DNA of 64,000 bases from Pycnopodia helianthoides (GCA_032158295.1 CM063263.1:11480974-11544973); one strand, 5' to 3'. Shown: positions 1-11,919, counted from the stretch's first letter. Program-made: numbers and translations. The notes: generated by a model not told the origin, from the letters alone.

Positions 1-883
1 TGTACGGCTGGTTCCCTTCAACTTTTTCACTTAGTGAGTAAAGCAAGTTTGTCCGCCTAACAGCTCAATGATTTTGGGTCCAGGATCCAGCCCACAAACA
101 CTCTGTTGAGGTGTTATGCCAAACAGATAGGCTTCAAAATGGTGGATATATAGCCAAAGCCAGAGCTGGGGTGGGGTATTTATAGGCTGGTACCTATGAT
201 GTTTTGAAGCAAAATTACATTGATAATCACTCCACCAATTAGAGACTCAGACAGATGTCTGCTGTATAAAAGTATGTTTTGGCTGTGGATAAAGTATTTT
301 GGCTACGTCTGCTGCAGTTGGTTTAGAGGCAGTGTTGAAGTGTAGCCAGATGCAATGATCTAGCCATAGCCAAGTGCCTCTCCCATTGGTTGTGGCTAAT
401 GGCTAACCAAGCAAAGTCAGATGTAGTTAGCTTGTCAAAGCCACATGCACAAGCCAATAGGCCATATGCAACGAGCGCGATCTTAAAAAAACATACCGCA
501 ATGCATCTTGGGAAACCAAGTACAGTATACAAATTTTTCAAGCTGCCAATATGGACGCCATGCTGTAGTTTACATGTAACTATGCCAGGTTTTATAGTTG
601 TGTACTGCATTGCTTGAAAACCAGCGCGCCATGATCGCTGTTGGTGTTGCTTGGACTCGGATTTCACCCAGAATCCTTTGCGCGCCGATCATGCGCATTG
701 GGACATGCACGCGGGCTATTGGAGAACCGCAGAATTCTAGGTGTTGGCAGGAGTACAGGGTAAATTTCCACCACTTCTGAGCTTGTGAACATTTCCAAGA
801 ACAGTAGAATTTCCTTTGATAGTCTGCTGCCACCTAGGGTTCTTGAAAGCCTGCCATTGACACATTTTTGCAGATGTCTGCGC
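1..883. other. Gene-free stretch
   Basis: I see no gene, RNA or clear repeat boundary here. Short open frames on both strands lack recognisable protein features. Confidence 0.5.
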
Positions 884-887
884 TTAA

Positions 888-1273
888 AGGAACATTACAA
901 AATTGGTAAGAAAAAAACTTGTAAAAATATACTTTTGATCACAGATTTACATAAAACTTACACGGTCTAATGATGATGGTAGTAGAAAACATCCCTTGAA
1001 ATATTTCTGTCTGAAATGCCATATTTCATGAGAAATGAATAAACCAATTTTCCGATTGGAGTTTATCGCTCAGTGAGCGTTTTATTCATTTGTTGAATCA
1101 ATATGATTTCATGCAAAATGTGTAATCGGTTTTTCACTATTTTCTCGTGACCCAGATGACCGATCGATCTCAAACTTCTGCAGGTTTGTCAGTTTATGTA
1201 TATGGTGGATTACATAAAGTGCTTACACTGCCAGCAACTGTTTTGTTAGCAAAACCAATTCTGTAATGTTCCT
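888..1273 (+). mobile_element. TTAA-flanked MITE, family 1, copy 1
   Basis: Non-autonomous DNA transposon of about 386 bp with no coding capacity. The left end AGGAACATTACAAAATTGG is the inverse of the right end CCAATTCTGTAATGTTCCT. The tetranucleotide TTAA flanks both sides (884-887 and 1274-1277), as expected for piggyBac-type insertion. A near-palindrome, CGCTCAGTGAGCG, lies in the middle. Four more copies occur in the window at 1761, 9710, 18885 and 33182. The superfamily assignment is an inference from TTAA only. Confidence 0.85.
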
Positions 1274-1760
1274 TTAAATTTGAAGCATAGTCAGACGCAG
1301 CAATCTAGCCCAAAACAAGCCCTCTTATTAAGTCATCCAGAGTTCCAAACTAAGTATCGATTAGACAAAAAACTATTTTGCATCGGTATTTTATTTTATT
1401 TTAACTTGGAAGTTACCCCATTTGTGTATATACAAGAAAAAAACATGAAGACGATGTGAGTATATTATAGTTCGAGACAAGTCTTATTGTGATCTCTTTA
1501 TGAGGGTGATTATATAGATTTTTGTTTTCTAGCTGAAATGATTATGAATGAAAAGTTTATTAGTATTAATTGCTGTGCTTAGTGATAGCTCTGAAGAAGT
1601 GAAATACGAAAGTAGATTTTATGTGACACCCTCCCCCGAAATCAGGCAGTTATCGGAAATCGTGATCTGGCATTTTAGAGTGAAGACAATTGAAACACCA
1701 GGCATGATATCAATGTGATGTGAAGTCTTCAACATTTTATATGTTGGGTAATTTCTTCAA

Positions 1761-2135
1761 AGGAACATTACAGAATTGGTAATTGTAAAATATACTTTTG
1801 ATCACAGATTTACATAAAACTTACACGGTCTAATGATGATGATAGTAGAAAACATCCCTTGAAATATTTCTGTCTGAAATGCCATATTTGATGAGAAATG
1901 AATAAACTAATTTTCCGTTTGGAGTTTATCGCTCAGTGAGCGTTTTATTCATCTGTTGAACCTATGATTTCTTGCAAATGTGTAGTCGGTTTTTTCACTA
2001 TTTTCTCGTGATCCAGGGGGGCGATCGATCTCAAACTTCCACAGGTTTGTCAGTTTATGTATATGGTGGATTACATAAAGTGCTTACACTGCCAGCAACT
2101 GTTTTGTTAGCAAAAACCAATTCTGTAATGTTCCT
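1761..2135 (+). mobile_element. TTAA-flanked MITE, family 1, copy 2
   Basis: Same family as the element at 888-1273, in the same orientation. The right flank is TTAA (2136-2139); the left flank has decayed to TCAA (1757-1760). It lies about 490 bp downstream of copy 1. Confidence 0.85.
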
Positions 2136-2139
2136 TTAA

Positions 2140-3274
2140 TATAGGCCTAAGTAGGTGTTACTTGAAAGCTCTTCATCTGATCTATTGGATGAGTAAATCG
2201 TTGCGTATGTGCAAAAACGTTGTATCTCCTAAAATATCACTTACGTTACGCGCGAGTTTGTCTTGCTTAAAATAGCCCGGATGTTCAACAAAACAAGTTC
2301 GCGCCGAGATACGACTTTTTTGCACAGAGCATTTTCTTGCGAGATGCGACGTTTTTTTGCAAAATCGAGATACAACTTGTTTGCACTGACGCGACGAATT
2401 AAACCCAGTTTGGGCAGATAGTGCCTGGTTTTGACACGGAGCGTGTCACAATATGTTGAAAGGTATTGTACAGGTTTATTATTAACAGAAGTACTTCACA
2501 GTGTCTTAAACTACTTGGTAGACCCCCATCTGGGCTTGGAATTCCTCTCGTTCGTAGGTCTTGTAGCTCGGAACTCTCACTGGACCAGAAATAATTTTAC
2601 TAGATGAATAAAGTTCTTGTTGGGGCAGGGTTCAACACGATGTGATGTCATGAATGGCATAGAGCTCAAACCTCACAGTTACATTTGGCTGTGGCATTTT
2701 GTTTTAGGTGTTATGTTGGTTTTTTCATCACTGCGATGAATTTCAGCTACATGCAGACTGGAACCAGAAATGTTCCCTGTAAAATTTTGTTGGAAGACAC
2801 TTTTAATGGCATTGTATTGTACTCCACAAGTTAATGGCCATAAAAAAAACTTACCTGGTAAAGAGCACTGTAGAGCTGTTGTTAGAAACAACCCCCTATG
2901 AAGTAATGTGGTTTTGGAGAAAGAGGTAATTTCACCAACAAATTTGAATCTGAGAAAGGCTTCATGCATCTCTGGTCGCTAGTCGCAGCATTAGCGAACG
3001 GACACCAACCCTCAGAAGTATGAGAACTGATTTATGCATGAGTCATTTCTCAGATGATGTTTATTATAAGTGAAAAATAATCCAAACCATTACTTTGAAG
3101 GGAATCCTTTCTCAAAATAGTTTATGCTATCAACAGCTGCAGTGCTTCTAACCCAAATTTTTGGTTATTTATTTTTGGAGTATATTTACCAATCTATGAC
3201 CCTACTGAAAGTTACCGTGTGTGAGAAATCTTGAATGGTAATTTAGGGTTTGTTGCTAAACCTTGAAGGGGTGT
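2140..3274. repeat. Intergenic DNA with a family-3 MITE fragment
   Basis: No gene is seen. The stretch from about 2697 to 2990 is a diverged minus-oriented fragment of the third MITE family. It shares segments such as TGAATCTGAGAAAGGCTTCA with the copies at 52963 and 60585. The tail about 2975-3015 (tagcgaacggacaccaaccc) also matches, inverted, the sequence near 52795. Confidence 0.5.
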
Positions 3275-3405
3275 TAGGCCGTGTCCGAATTTACGGCTAT
3301 GGCTAGAATTCTACGTCATCATGCATTGAAGTATAGGACGTCCTTAGCAACACCCTTAGCAACAGTCGTAGCCGTAGCTGTAGCCGCCAATTCGGATACG
3401 GCCTT
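3275..3405. mobile_element. 131-bp inverted-repeat element
   Basis: The ends TAGGCCGTGTCCGAATT and AATTCGGATACGGCCTTA are imperfect inverted repeats, and the complementarity runs further inward (acggctatggct against agctgtagccg). There is no coding capacity. It is a typical MITE; the family was not identified. Confidence 0.65.
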
Positions 3406-5046
3406 AGATTTGTTTTACCATGCAATGTCATCTTAGTCAGGTTACCTGTATATGCAGTAAGATTTATATGCACTGTAATTCACACATGAAAAGGGACCAG
3501 ACTTTTTCATGTCCTGCCTCATCACGGTTGTGTAAATTATGTTTATGACTTCTGTGTAGAAATAAAACTGAAATTTTAAATTGGATGCGTAAGGTCAACA
3601 CGTTTTTTAATAGCAGAAACATTGTTTGCTATTGAAAATGTTTCAATCATTTGTAATATATTTATTAAAGTTACAAGATGCACGTTAAAAAAAAAAGAAG
3701 AAATTTTAGTTTGCCAATGGTTAAAAATTTGTCGACTATTACGAAGCCAGACTCCACAAGGAACAATTTATGTACAAAACTGGACATATGTTTTTGGTGA
3801 AACAAAAATAAGGTTTTGGGTGTAGGCGACATGTCCAAATTGAAAGAGCTGGTGAAAAGTAATGAACAAAATTGGTAAACATGCCTTTGTAGGAAATATT
3901 GAAGTACGTGAAGTTAACTTGTGGTTCTTCAGATTTGCCTTTTTTTTCGAAATAAGAAACTTTGATTAAGCCTAAGTTGAAAATGGATGATTTCATCATG
4001 CATGATGTCAAAGCATGTTTCTTATCCAGACATTGTTATTTATTTGCGCTTAGTTTAAAACTTTTTGGAAGTTGGAACTTGCAACAGATTTTCAGCAAAA
4101 CAGTACATTTAAAAAAAAAACATGTCACGAGAGGGCGCTATTGAAGACAATGACAGCATTACTCTTTTACATTTACAGGTCATTATTTTTGTACATGTAT
4201 TTATTTTTTGTAAGTAAATGCAGACAGACAACTATTTATAGTTCATATGCACAGTTATATATTTGCTGCAACAGCAATTTATTTAGCAGTTATCCACAAT
4301 TACAGTTAAAATCTTAATATTCCTCAGCTTTTTACAGGTTGGTTCCCACAGTGACATACATGTAAATACAGCAGGGAAATTTAAGTAACAGAAAAATACA
4401 TTTTCTATTGGTTTAAAAATGAAATAAAAACTTGCGAAGTCATTTTAGAATACTAATTTTTCATAATATGCAAAGATACATTTGATGGCCCTATAACATT
4501 TAATACTTAATTGACAGTGTTCTCCACGGGCCAAATATTAGCAGGGCACCCTGTACAGCTTATGTACAACTGTGTTTGAATGTTACTGGATTTTTGTGCA
4601 ATATGACCGCGATAAAGATTTGTTCACCACAAATTCTGTTAAGAAAGCAAGGGTTTATTTTTTTGTAAAACCGTGATTGAAAAGCAACATTTAACAGGGC
4701 CACCCTGCTGAAAGTGGCTGCGAAGAACTCTGACAGGGTCAATCCATGTCGTTTTAACAACATCTGAACAATTGCTTTGAATAACAATTAAATTTAATTA
4801 AATCAGATTTGTCAGTTCTCATAAAACACTAGTTCACTACGGAAGCTTAATAAAATCTGCATGTTTCCATGTTACCAAGATGGGTTTGTGACTGTTACCA
4901 TGATAAGTTTACATCATACCATATTGTTGAAACAAGAAATGTCAAGATGCAGAACACGGAGATATTTTTACAGCACATCTCAGTTTATGTTGAACACCGA
5001 GATATTTATCCTGGAAAATATGGTCGGTCAATTATGTTTCTGTAGT
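3406..5046. other. Gene-free intergenic DNA
   Basis: No supported gene. The segment about 4515-4790 (tgttctccacgggcc, then gcagggcaccctg) recurs in diverged form around 6390-6620, so it is probably a dispersed repeat. The rest is AT-rich and unremarkable. Confidence 0.4.
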
Positions 5047-5652
5047 TTACTGATGGTTAAACAAAATAAGTTTTGACATTCGCTTCCGCAATTTGGGTCC
5101 TGCAACAGAGGCTGTCATCTGCTTTCCCAAATGGAACAGCTTGATTTTAGAGTAGCATGATGATACAAGCTTTACGAGAGAGGGTACATGATTATCATCT
5201 ACTGTGGTGTGAAATTGGTGATTATGTAACTCAGGAAAGAGATTACGTCCTGCACAGTTATTGAGAACAGATGATGCTATTGCTGCTGAGACACCAAGAC
5301 CTTGTGGAAGTTTTCCATCAGAAATTTTTACAAGTCTTCGGAAACACTTTTCTGTTTCCATGCACACACAAACGACACTGTCTGATGCTTTCTGCAGACC
5401 CCCATGGTCTTTTAGTGCCAAAAACTTATGAATCTTGCCACTTTGATTAGTCAGTGCCTCTGTGCACAAGAGGCAGTTCAATCGACGCTTCATCATTTTG
5501 ACAACAAATCCAGCAATGTAATTGATTGACACCGACATGGAGCTGCTGAGGTACTGGTGGCTCAACTGCACAGGGAGAACCTGTCTCGCTGTCTCAAGAC
5601 TCACGTCTGAAGTTCCTCTTCTTGTAGGCGGTTTACGGCTTGTAGATTTCTG
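5047..5652 (-). pseudogene. P-element/THAP9-like transposase, C-terminal fragment
   Basis: One open frame of about 200 codons on the minus strand ends in a natural stop. It shows features of the C-terminal region of P-element/THAP9-type transposases: a YIAGFVV segment followed by a paired-cysteine motif (NCLLC), then KDHGGLQ, an acidic-aromatic stretch and a basic end with KLILF. There is no ATG at the left of the frame. Instead a possible splice acceptor (ctattcag, just above 5652) precedes it, so this may be a last exon rather than a complete gene. I could not find a THAP zinc finger or the upstream RNase H-like core in the next few kilobases. It is either a degraded transposon copy or the last exon of a host gene. 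Family assignment is from remembered motifs, not a search. Confidence 0.5.
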
Positions 5653-5724
5653 AATAGTAATACATTTAAGATTGAAATAAATACTTAAAAATTCACTTAA
5701 TTATTATGCAACTTTGTGTATACA

Positions 5725-5861
5725 CCCATGCTGTCATACACACCGCAGAATAAAGCTGTACATTGCATGAGCTGTGCTTTATTCCAGAGCCCATGCTGTC
5801 ATACACAACGCAGAATAAAGCTGCACATTGCATGAGCTGTGCTTTATTCCAGAGCCCACAG
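5725..5861. repeat. Two-copy 65-bp tandem repeat
   Basis: The unit beginning cccatgctgtcatacacac occurs at 5725 and 5790 with only a few differences. Each unit contains an internal hairpin between gaataaagctg and agctgtgctttattc. Confidence 0.8.
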
Positions 5862-5897
5862 AACTTCATTACAATGTATATTTCGTCGGCTCAGTAA

Positions 5898-6132
5898 AGG
5901 TCCTTAACAAACGTGATGGACAAAAGGTCGTTAACAAAAGTTTTTTTAAAGCCTATAAAACAAAATAATAAAATACAACTATCAGAAATTAATGTTTCCT
6001 TATGAAAATCTGAAAATTGATTTTCATAAGGAAACATTAAATTCTGATAGTTGTATTTTATTATTTTGTTTTATAGGCTTTAAAAAAAACTTTTGTTAAC
6101 GGCCTTTTGTCCATCACGTTTGTTAAAGGACC
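5898..6132. mobile_element. Near-perfect palindromic (foldback) element
   Basis: Arms of about 113 bp (5898-6010 and 6019-6132) are inverted repeats with only a handful of mismatches around an 8-base loop. The ends read AAGGTCCTTAACAAACG and CGTTTGTTAAAGGACCTT. Transcription across it would give a long hairpin RNA. No coding capacity. Confidence 0.9.
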
Positions 6133-7029
6133 TTATAGTTCTCACGCGACGATTTTATGAATGCAATGCATCAATAATTGTGTGACATAAATTGTCAAGG
6201 TATGGTAGGTAAAAGTTCAAACTCTAACAATCAACATAGAAAAATACAAAATCATGCATGTACCATTAATTCAGGAATCAAACACTGTCATCTTCTTGTG
6301 GCACAAAGCAGACCTGAAAACATGAATAATTGGAAAAGGGAATAACAAAAACAGAACGCGTTGAAACTCAACTTGAACAATATCGTGGCATGCAGTGTCC
6401 TCCACGACCACGTTTAGCAGGGTGTCCCGCCCTGTTAAATTTTTCTTTTTAATCGGGATTTCAAGTTAAATATAACTAACTCTTGTTTTATTTGCCAAAT
6501 TTGTGATACAAACCTAAAATATCACATCCTTTGTCCTACAAATAACGTGCAAAAGCACTATTGAGAGTCCTCCAGAGGCTGCACTGTTAAATATTTCGAC
6601 CCATGGAGAACACTGACATGCATAATAAACTTGCCAAAAACTGGTAAAAGTTGAGAATACTTTGAATATGTGCCAATTATTTTGTTAACCTTTTAGCCAC
6701 TGGACCGCCCAGCCACCCAAAGTAATACACCGCAACATGGGTAGGAGGAAACGCTCACCAGCTTGTGTTTGGAGGGGGGGGGGGGTTAGTAACATCAAAA
6801 TAAAACTAAATAGTCATAGGTACACGTCGACACAATGGCAATCGTTTGATCATTTGTTTTCATTTTCGCCCTTCACAGTTATAAGTTGAATTGTAAAAAA
6901 AGGTACGCTAATTATGATAAATTCTGTAGCTCTAATAATATTATTGTTAATTTCCCTTGGGATATGTCTCCTCCGAAATTGAAATAATTATGTTAATCAG
7001 TGACAATTCTAACGAAAAGGACGAAAGAA
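6133..7029. other. Gene-free intergenic DNA
   Basis: No gene recognised. It holds the 6390-6620 repeat fragment related to 4515-4790 and an unbroken run of ten or more G near 6772-6785. Confidence 0.4.
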
Positions 7030-7230
7030 CTTGGGTGTGATCCCTGGCTACACGGCAGTTAACGGTTGCATGGCTTCTGACTGGCACCCCCGAACAGAGA
7101 TATTGACAAAATAGGGAGACCGCCAATATAGGGCTAGATAGCTCAGTTGGTAGAGCGCCGGTACGTTAATCCGGAGGTCGTTGGTTCAAATCCCGCTCTA
7201 GATCAATTTTTCTTTGTTCAACCCCCATAC
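7030..7230 (+). mobile_element. SINE-like repeat with internal tRNA-like module (family N), copy 1
   Basis: A body beginning cttgggtgtgatccctggc and containing ttctgactggcacccccgaa is followed by a tRNA-like segment (7132-7203) and then tttttctttgttcaaccc. The same order recurs at 18140, 36480 and, inverted, at 62735, with fragments at 23196, 25043, 53780 and 55256. The tRNA-like part sits in the middle rather than at the 5' end, which is unusual for a SINE. Confidence 0.75.
7132..7203 (+). other. tRNA-Asn-like sequence inside a repeat
   Basis: There is an A-box-like TAGCTCAGTTGG, an anticodon arm CCGG-tacGTTAAT-CCGG with anticodon GTT, and a B-box-like GGTTCAAATCC. The T stem and acceptor stem each contain mismatches. 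Because the same sequence sits in several repeat copies, I call it a tRNA-derived promoter module, not a functional tRNA gene. Confidence 0.6.
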
Positions 7231-7510
7231 TAAATAATAAGTCTTGTGTATCTTAGAATATTTTAAACCATGATTCTAGTAATTCACTTAGAGAGTCTTG
7301 AAAACTAAAAAAATGTTCAGCAAACTCGGGCGGTTGAGGGACTGTTTAAAGGGTTAACATTAAACAGCAAAAAGTTAATTATAACAAACAATGTGCTAAA
7401 TGAGAGGAGGGGAATGAAAAACGGTGTCAGATTCTAATTCATTTTATTTAAAACTGAAAATAGAAAGGTGCAATTTGTGATCTAGCACTTTATTTTCCTC
7501 AGCTCAGAAG

Positions 7511-7865
7511 AATTGGTGACAAACATTTTTGTCGACCTTTATGTAAATAATGTATAAATAACGACTCACAGCACAAATTTTTGTTCTTTTTTTTCCCCCT
7601 TCTTTTTTTTCCCCATGAGAAATTGATAATTGAAGAATTGGTGACAAACATTTTTGTCGACCTTTATGTAAATAATGTATAAATAACGGCTCACAGCACA
7701 ATTTTTTGTTCTTTTTTTTCCCCTTCTTTTTTTTCCCCATGAGAAATTGATAATTGAAGAATTGGTGACAAACATTTTTGTCGACCTTTATGTAAATAAT
7801 GTATAAATAACGGCTCACAGAACAATTTTGTTTTCTTTCTTTTTTTCCCCATGAGAAATTGATAA
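7511..7865. repeat. Three-copy tandem repeat, about 125 bp
   Basis: Units beginning aattggtgacaaacattt start at 7511, 7636 and 7760; the last is cut short. Each holds a T/C-rich tract and tgagaaattgataat. The long minus-strand open frame across them is a by-product of the repeats. Confidence 0.9.
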
Positions 7866-7974
7866 TCATCACAAATTCAGAGGGGGGAATTAAATATACC
7901 TTAGTGGAAAGGAAAATGAGGTTCCAACTAGGATCTTCCGTGAATGTATATTCGTGAACTAGTTCATCTTGTTT

Positions 7975-8671
7975 AACTGTACAATAACAAATTACAACTG
8001 CAGTACAGTCCATAGACTAAATCTAATAAGTAAAGCGACAGAGTATAAAGTTACAATAGCAACAGAAGTAAACCATTGAAAATGTCGCCTTGCACTCAAA
8101 ATCATTTCGAGCACTCAGAATAACATATTTGAAAGAATTTTTCGTGCTCGAATCATTCTGCATAAATTTTAGATTTCAAGAACTGAAGCAAAAGCACCAT
8201 GTACATAACGTTTAGAGCATCAAGTCTCCACTGTACAAACAAAAATCGTTTTTAATGACGGTGGGACCATTAACCGCCGTTTCTCCGATTGCTATTTTTG
8301 ACTGGTATCTACGTGTGTGTCCGTTCGTGTCAGTCGGTGACGGTTCGATAGTGTAAGCCCTAAATCCAGCTGTTGTTACCAGTGTTTACTTCAATATTCT
8401 TCACAGTTGCATTGACAAAAATGTATTTAGAAAGTTAAATGTCTAGACTTGTTGCATGACTGCTTGCAATGTCGTAGTTTTGGTTGGTCAAGCAGTTTGA
8501 AATGGCTCATTCTATTTCATTTTGAAATGAGGTCAGAATTGAATGGGTTTGCTTGTTGCACCAAAACCCTTTGAAAAATGGTGCCTGCATTGATCTATGC
8601 AAAGGTCTTTTAAGTAAAGGCTATCGAAAGTTAGTTTCTCATCAGTACCTGATTAAAAATATTTGATTCTT
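7975..8671. repeat. Dispersed repeat, paralogous to 20770-21085 and 24100-24550
   Basis: The stretch aacaaattacaactgcagt, then agtataaagttacaatagc, recurs at 20770-20900, and the following ggtatctacgtgtgtgtc region at about 20955. The right part (aaaaccctttgaaaaatgg to gttagtttctcatcagta) matches 24115-24540, where a MITE interrupts it. Confidence 0.75.
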
Positions 8672-8679
8672 CGAATACC

Positions 8680-9226
8680 CAGTGGCGGCGCTAATGGGGG
8701 GGGGGGGGGGAATGCCCCCCAGTTGTTTGTTTTGCCCCCCCCCCCCCCCCAGTTTTTTCCCCGACGGCGGAAAATGAGTTTAATCCCAAACCATTGCACC
8801 CAATTTGTTACAATGTTGTTTGCGCTGTAAATAATAAACTCAATTTCATCCATCATAATTAGCTGGCACCATCAAAAAAGTCCAATACACTTTCCATCTC
8901 CGGCAATGTTCATAAAATGTGAATTTATTTATCTGTACAAGCTTGGAAACTTGCTATAAATAGAAATGCATTGTCTGCCCAAAACCGTAAGCAGCCATTG
9001 TACACGCAGTTCGCACAAACAGTGCAAAATCTTATTTCTAGAGTGAATTGTAGGCTTATACAGTACATTATAGACTTTTGTTTGCCCCCCTAAATTTAAG
9101 TTTGCCCCCCCCCCTCTTGCCCCCCCTCTTGCCCCCCCCCCTCTTGCCCCCACCTCTTGCCCCCCCCCTCTTGCCCCCCCCCCCTCTTGCCCCCCCCCCA
9201 GATTAACAGGTCTGGTGCCGCCGCTG
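8680..9226. mobile_element. hAT-like non-autonomous transposon with 8-bp TSD
   Basis: The element begins CAGTGGCGGCGCTA and ends TGGTGCCGCCGCTG, which are imperfect inverted repeats. The 8-bp direct repeat CGAATACC flanks it at 8672-8679 and 9227-9234, as expected for a hAT insertion. The interior has a long G run, then C runs in TTGCCCCCC-type units (about 9080-9200). No transposase is present. Confidence 0.9.
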
Positions 9227-9234
9227 CGAATACC

Positions 9235-9705
9235 ATCAAAATGTTTTTCGTGACCACATGATCTCATCCTTTGAACTTGATTTCACACGGCTACATGTAT
9301 GATTTCACTCTTCCTTCTATAAACATCCCATAATGTTCTCAATCAAAGGAGTACACCACTGCAAGCTTTTGTACTGTCCACTGTTTTGGAGTCAAAATAA
9401 TTTGCACGCAACTGCATCAAGTGTTGTATGATTATCTTTCTACTTATATTACGCGCCAAATACATGGAAAATGCGCTGTTTATAGTTGCTTTATTTCGAC
9501 TCCCAAAATGAAATAGCAGTAGCGAAAGTAAGGGGGAGGCGTCACGTGCAAAAGATCTATCCCCCCGAAAATTGTGGCTCTAGAACCGCGCCTGGTCAAT
9601 GGTGAAGTGTCTTCAATCTCAAAGTTAGACTCACTTTATGGATCTTGAGCGTACAATCAAAGTAAAACAAAACGGACAGCTCAGTGTTTGTTTGTTCACA
9701 AACAC
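9235..9705. repeat. Right part of the 7975-8671 dispersed repeat
   Basis: The segment from about 9600 (ggtgaagtgtcttcaatctc to tttgtttgttcacaaa) is closely similar to 24648-24760, just past the CMAH microexon candidate. No gene seen. Confidence 0.7.
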
Positions 9706-9709
9706 TTAA

Positions 9710-10076
9710 AGGAACATTACAGAATTGGTTTTGCTAACAAAATAGTTGCTGGCAGTGTAAGCACTTTATGTAATCCACCATATACATAAGCTGACAAACC
9801 TGTAGAAGTTTGAGATCGATCGGCCATCTTGGTCACGAGAAAATAGTGAAAAACCGATTACACATTTGCATGAAATCATATAGGTTCAACAAATGAATAA
9901 AACGCTCACTGAGCGATAAACTCCAATCGGAAAATTAGTTTATTCATTTCTCATCAAATATGGCAATTCAGACAGAAATATTTCGAGGGATGATTTCTAC
10001 TATCATCATCATTAGACCGTGTAAGTTTTATGTAAATCTGTGATAAGTTTTTTCTTACCAATTCTGTAATGTTCCT
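9710..10076 (-). mobile_element. TTAA-flanked MITE, family 1, copy 3
   Basis: Inverted relative to copy 1. TTAA flanks it at 9706-9709 and 10077-10080. The right TTAA also serves as the left flank of the next element, a family-2 MITE. Confidence 0.9.
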
Positions 10077-10080
10077 TTAA

Positions 10081-10414
10081 AGGCCCTGTACACTATTGGT
10101 AAGATCGAAAAACACAATGTTCACAGATTCACACATAACTTACATGATTTAAAGTAAATAATGGTAGAAAGGGTTCCTTAAAATATTTCTGCCTAAAATG
10201 CTATCGTTTTTGAGAAACGAGTAAAACAATAGTAATTATCGCGCGCGATAATTTGAAAAAACAGAAAACACATAAGATCTCTTTTCATTATTTTCTCGTG
10301 ACCTCGATGACCAATTGAGCTCAAACTTTCACAGGTTTGTTTGTTCATGCATATGTTGAATCCCACAAAATGTGGACACTGATTTTGAGCTGCTACCAAA
10401 AGTGTACAATACCT
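10081..10414 (+). mobile_element. TTAA-flanked MITE, family 2, copy 1
   Basis: The left end is AGGCCCTGTACACTATTGG and the right end CCAAAAGTGTACAATACCT. Flanks are TTAA at 10077-10080 (shared with the family-1 neighbour) and 10415-10418. A second, inverted copy is at 24155-24496. Internal stretches (ttttctcgtgacc, cacaggtttgt) resemble family 1, suggesting common descent. Confidence 0.85.
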
Positions 10415-10704
10415 TTAATGTCTAGTTATTATAGTTTCTTCACTCACTCTATTTCCAACCACCAAACGAGACACATGTTTCTACGCCTTCATTTTGTATA
10501 ATATTGCCTACATAATTATTTAGTTTCGTAATAAAGTCATTGTATAGATCAGCGCGCCTTTGTGCGATTCCCCAGTATTCCATGAAAGGAACTAACTCCG
10601 TTGTGGTTTGGACCCTGCAAGAACCCATGTGTACATGTGTATAATGCCCAGGTGTACTGGTGTAACGAAAGCAGTCAAGTGGAAAGAGATGAAGGGAGGG
10701 AGGC

Positions 10705-11919
10705 CAGTGGCGTAACTAGTCATTTTCATTTGGGGGGGGGGGCAAGTGGGGGAAAAGATTAAATTGGGGGGGGGGGGGCAAAGAAGTGCAAGATTATCAT
10801 TAAATATGTTAACTGATACTGATAGTTGATACTCACCAATGCAGTTCTAAAACAGTCTACATAGTTTGCAGGTAACAAAAGATTGCGAAAACAACCAAAT
10901 CTTAGAGAACTTGTCATTTTTATAAGATACAACTTTTCGACTGTATACAAGGATTAAATTACCAACAGTGATTACCAAGTATCAATTTAGAGTTGTACAC
11001 GGCATTCTCAAATTAGGCTCTGTCAGTACTGATTAAATTATTGTCTGTAGCGCCCTATGCTTTATTTCAGTGTAAATACCCAAAACATAATCATTGTGAC
11101 AAGTGTAAGCCATTAAAAAAAAATCAAAATCAAAATACAGGATTGAAATTTTGGGTGTAATTATAATAATCACATTTTAGTTATGAAACGGATATTTAAA
11201 ATAGCGCGGAATCCTCGGATGCAGAGTCCATGCAATACTCTGATGGTACCACATCAGAATCAGAATCCTGTGTTTTCCCGACTCTGCCTCTTAGGTGTTG
11301 GAGCACGAGGCAAAGACGGGCGCTTTGATATGGAGAAGAACATGGTCTAGGCTACCTTTTTCGCTGGCCATTTTGCTGTTGTGCATGTGACTACGTTGTG
11401 TTAACGGAGCTATTGGTCTGCGTTCAGACCACCACGTATTACCGACACCTTTGGTAATTGTCAAAGACCAGTCTTCTCACTTGCTGTATCTCAACATATA
11501 CACAAAATAACAAACCTGTGAAAATTTGAACTCAATTGGTCGTTGAAGTTGCGAGATAATAATGGAAGAAAAAACACCCTTGTCACATGAAGTTGTGTGC
11601 TTTCAAATGCTTGATTTCGACCTCACGCGTGAGGTCTCAAAATCAATTCAAATTATTATTTTACTGAGAAATTACTTCTTTCTCAAAAACTACGTTACTT
11701 CAGAGGGAGCCGTTTCTCACAATGTTTTATACTATCAACAGTTCTCCATTGCTCGTTACCAAGTAAGTTTTTATGCTAACAGTTATTTTGAGTAATTACC
11801 AATAGTGTCCAGTGCCTTTAAACTGAAATTTTAAAGGCACTGGCGGGGGGGGGGGGGGCAAGGGGGAGGGTTCTGAGCAGGCCTCCCTGCCCCCCCCCCC
11901 CCCTCTGGTGACGCCACTG
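10705..11919. mobile_element. hAT-like insertion with 8-bp TSD, containing a nested MITE
   Basis: The left end CAGTGGCGTAACTAG and right end TGGTGACGCCACTG are imperfect inverted repeats. The 8-bp direct repeat AGGGAGGC flanks them (10697-10704 and 11920-11927). G-rich tracts follow the left end and C-rich tracts precede the right end, as in the element at 8680. No transposase frame is visible, and a family-3 MITE sits inside. Confidence 0.85.
11440..11817 (+). mobile_element. Family-3 MITE, nested in the hAT-like element
   Basis: It starts around ttggtaattgtcaaagacc and ends ccagtgCCT before TTAA (11818-11821). Related copies lie at 32615, 34425, 37025, 48411, 52963 and 60585. The left boundary is degraded. 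Confidence 0.7.

Noticed and set aside
7132..7203. Functional tRNA-Asn gene
   Set aside because: Mismatches in T and acceptor stems and recurrence inside a larger dispersed repeat make a tRNA-derived module more likely.
7504..8013. A 169-codon minus-strand open frame
   Set aside because: It consists of the 125-bp tandem repeat translated three times. Repeat period 124-125 is not a multiple of three, so the similarity is nucleotide-level, not protein-level.
8929..9267. Minus-strand open frame with glycine-rich repeats
   Set aside because: It is the translation of the C-run minisatellite inside the hAT-like element. No signal peptide, domain or conserved context.
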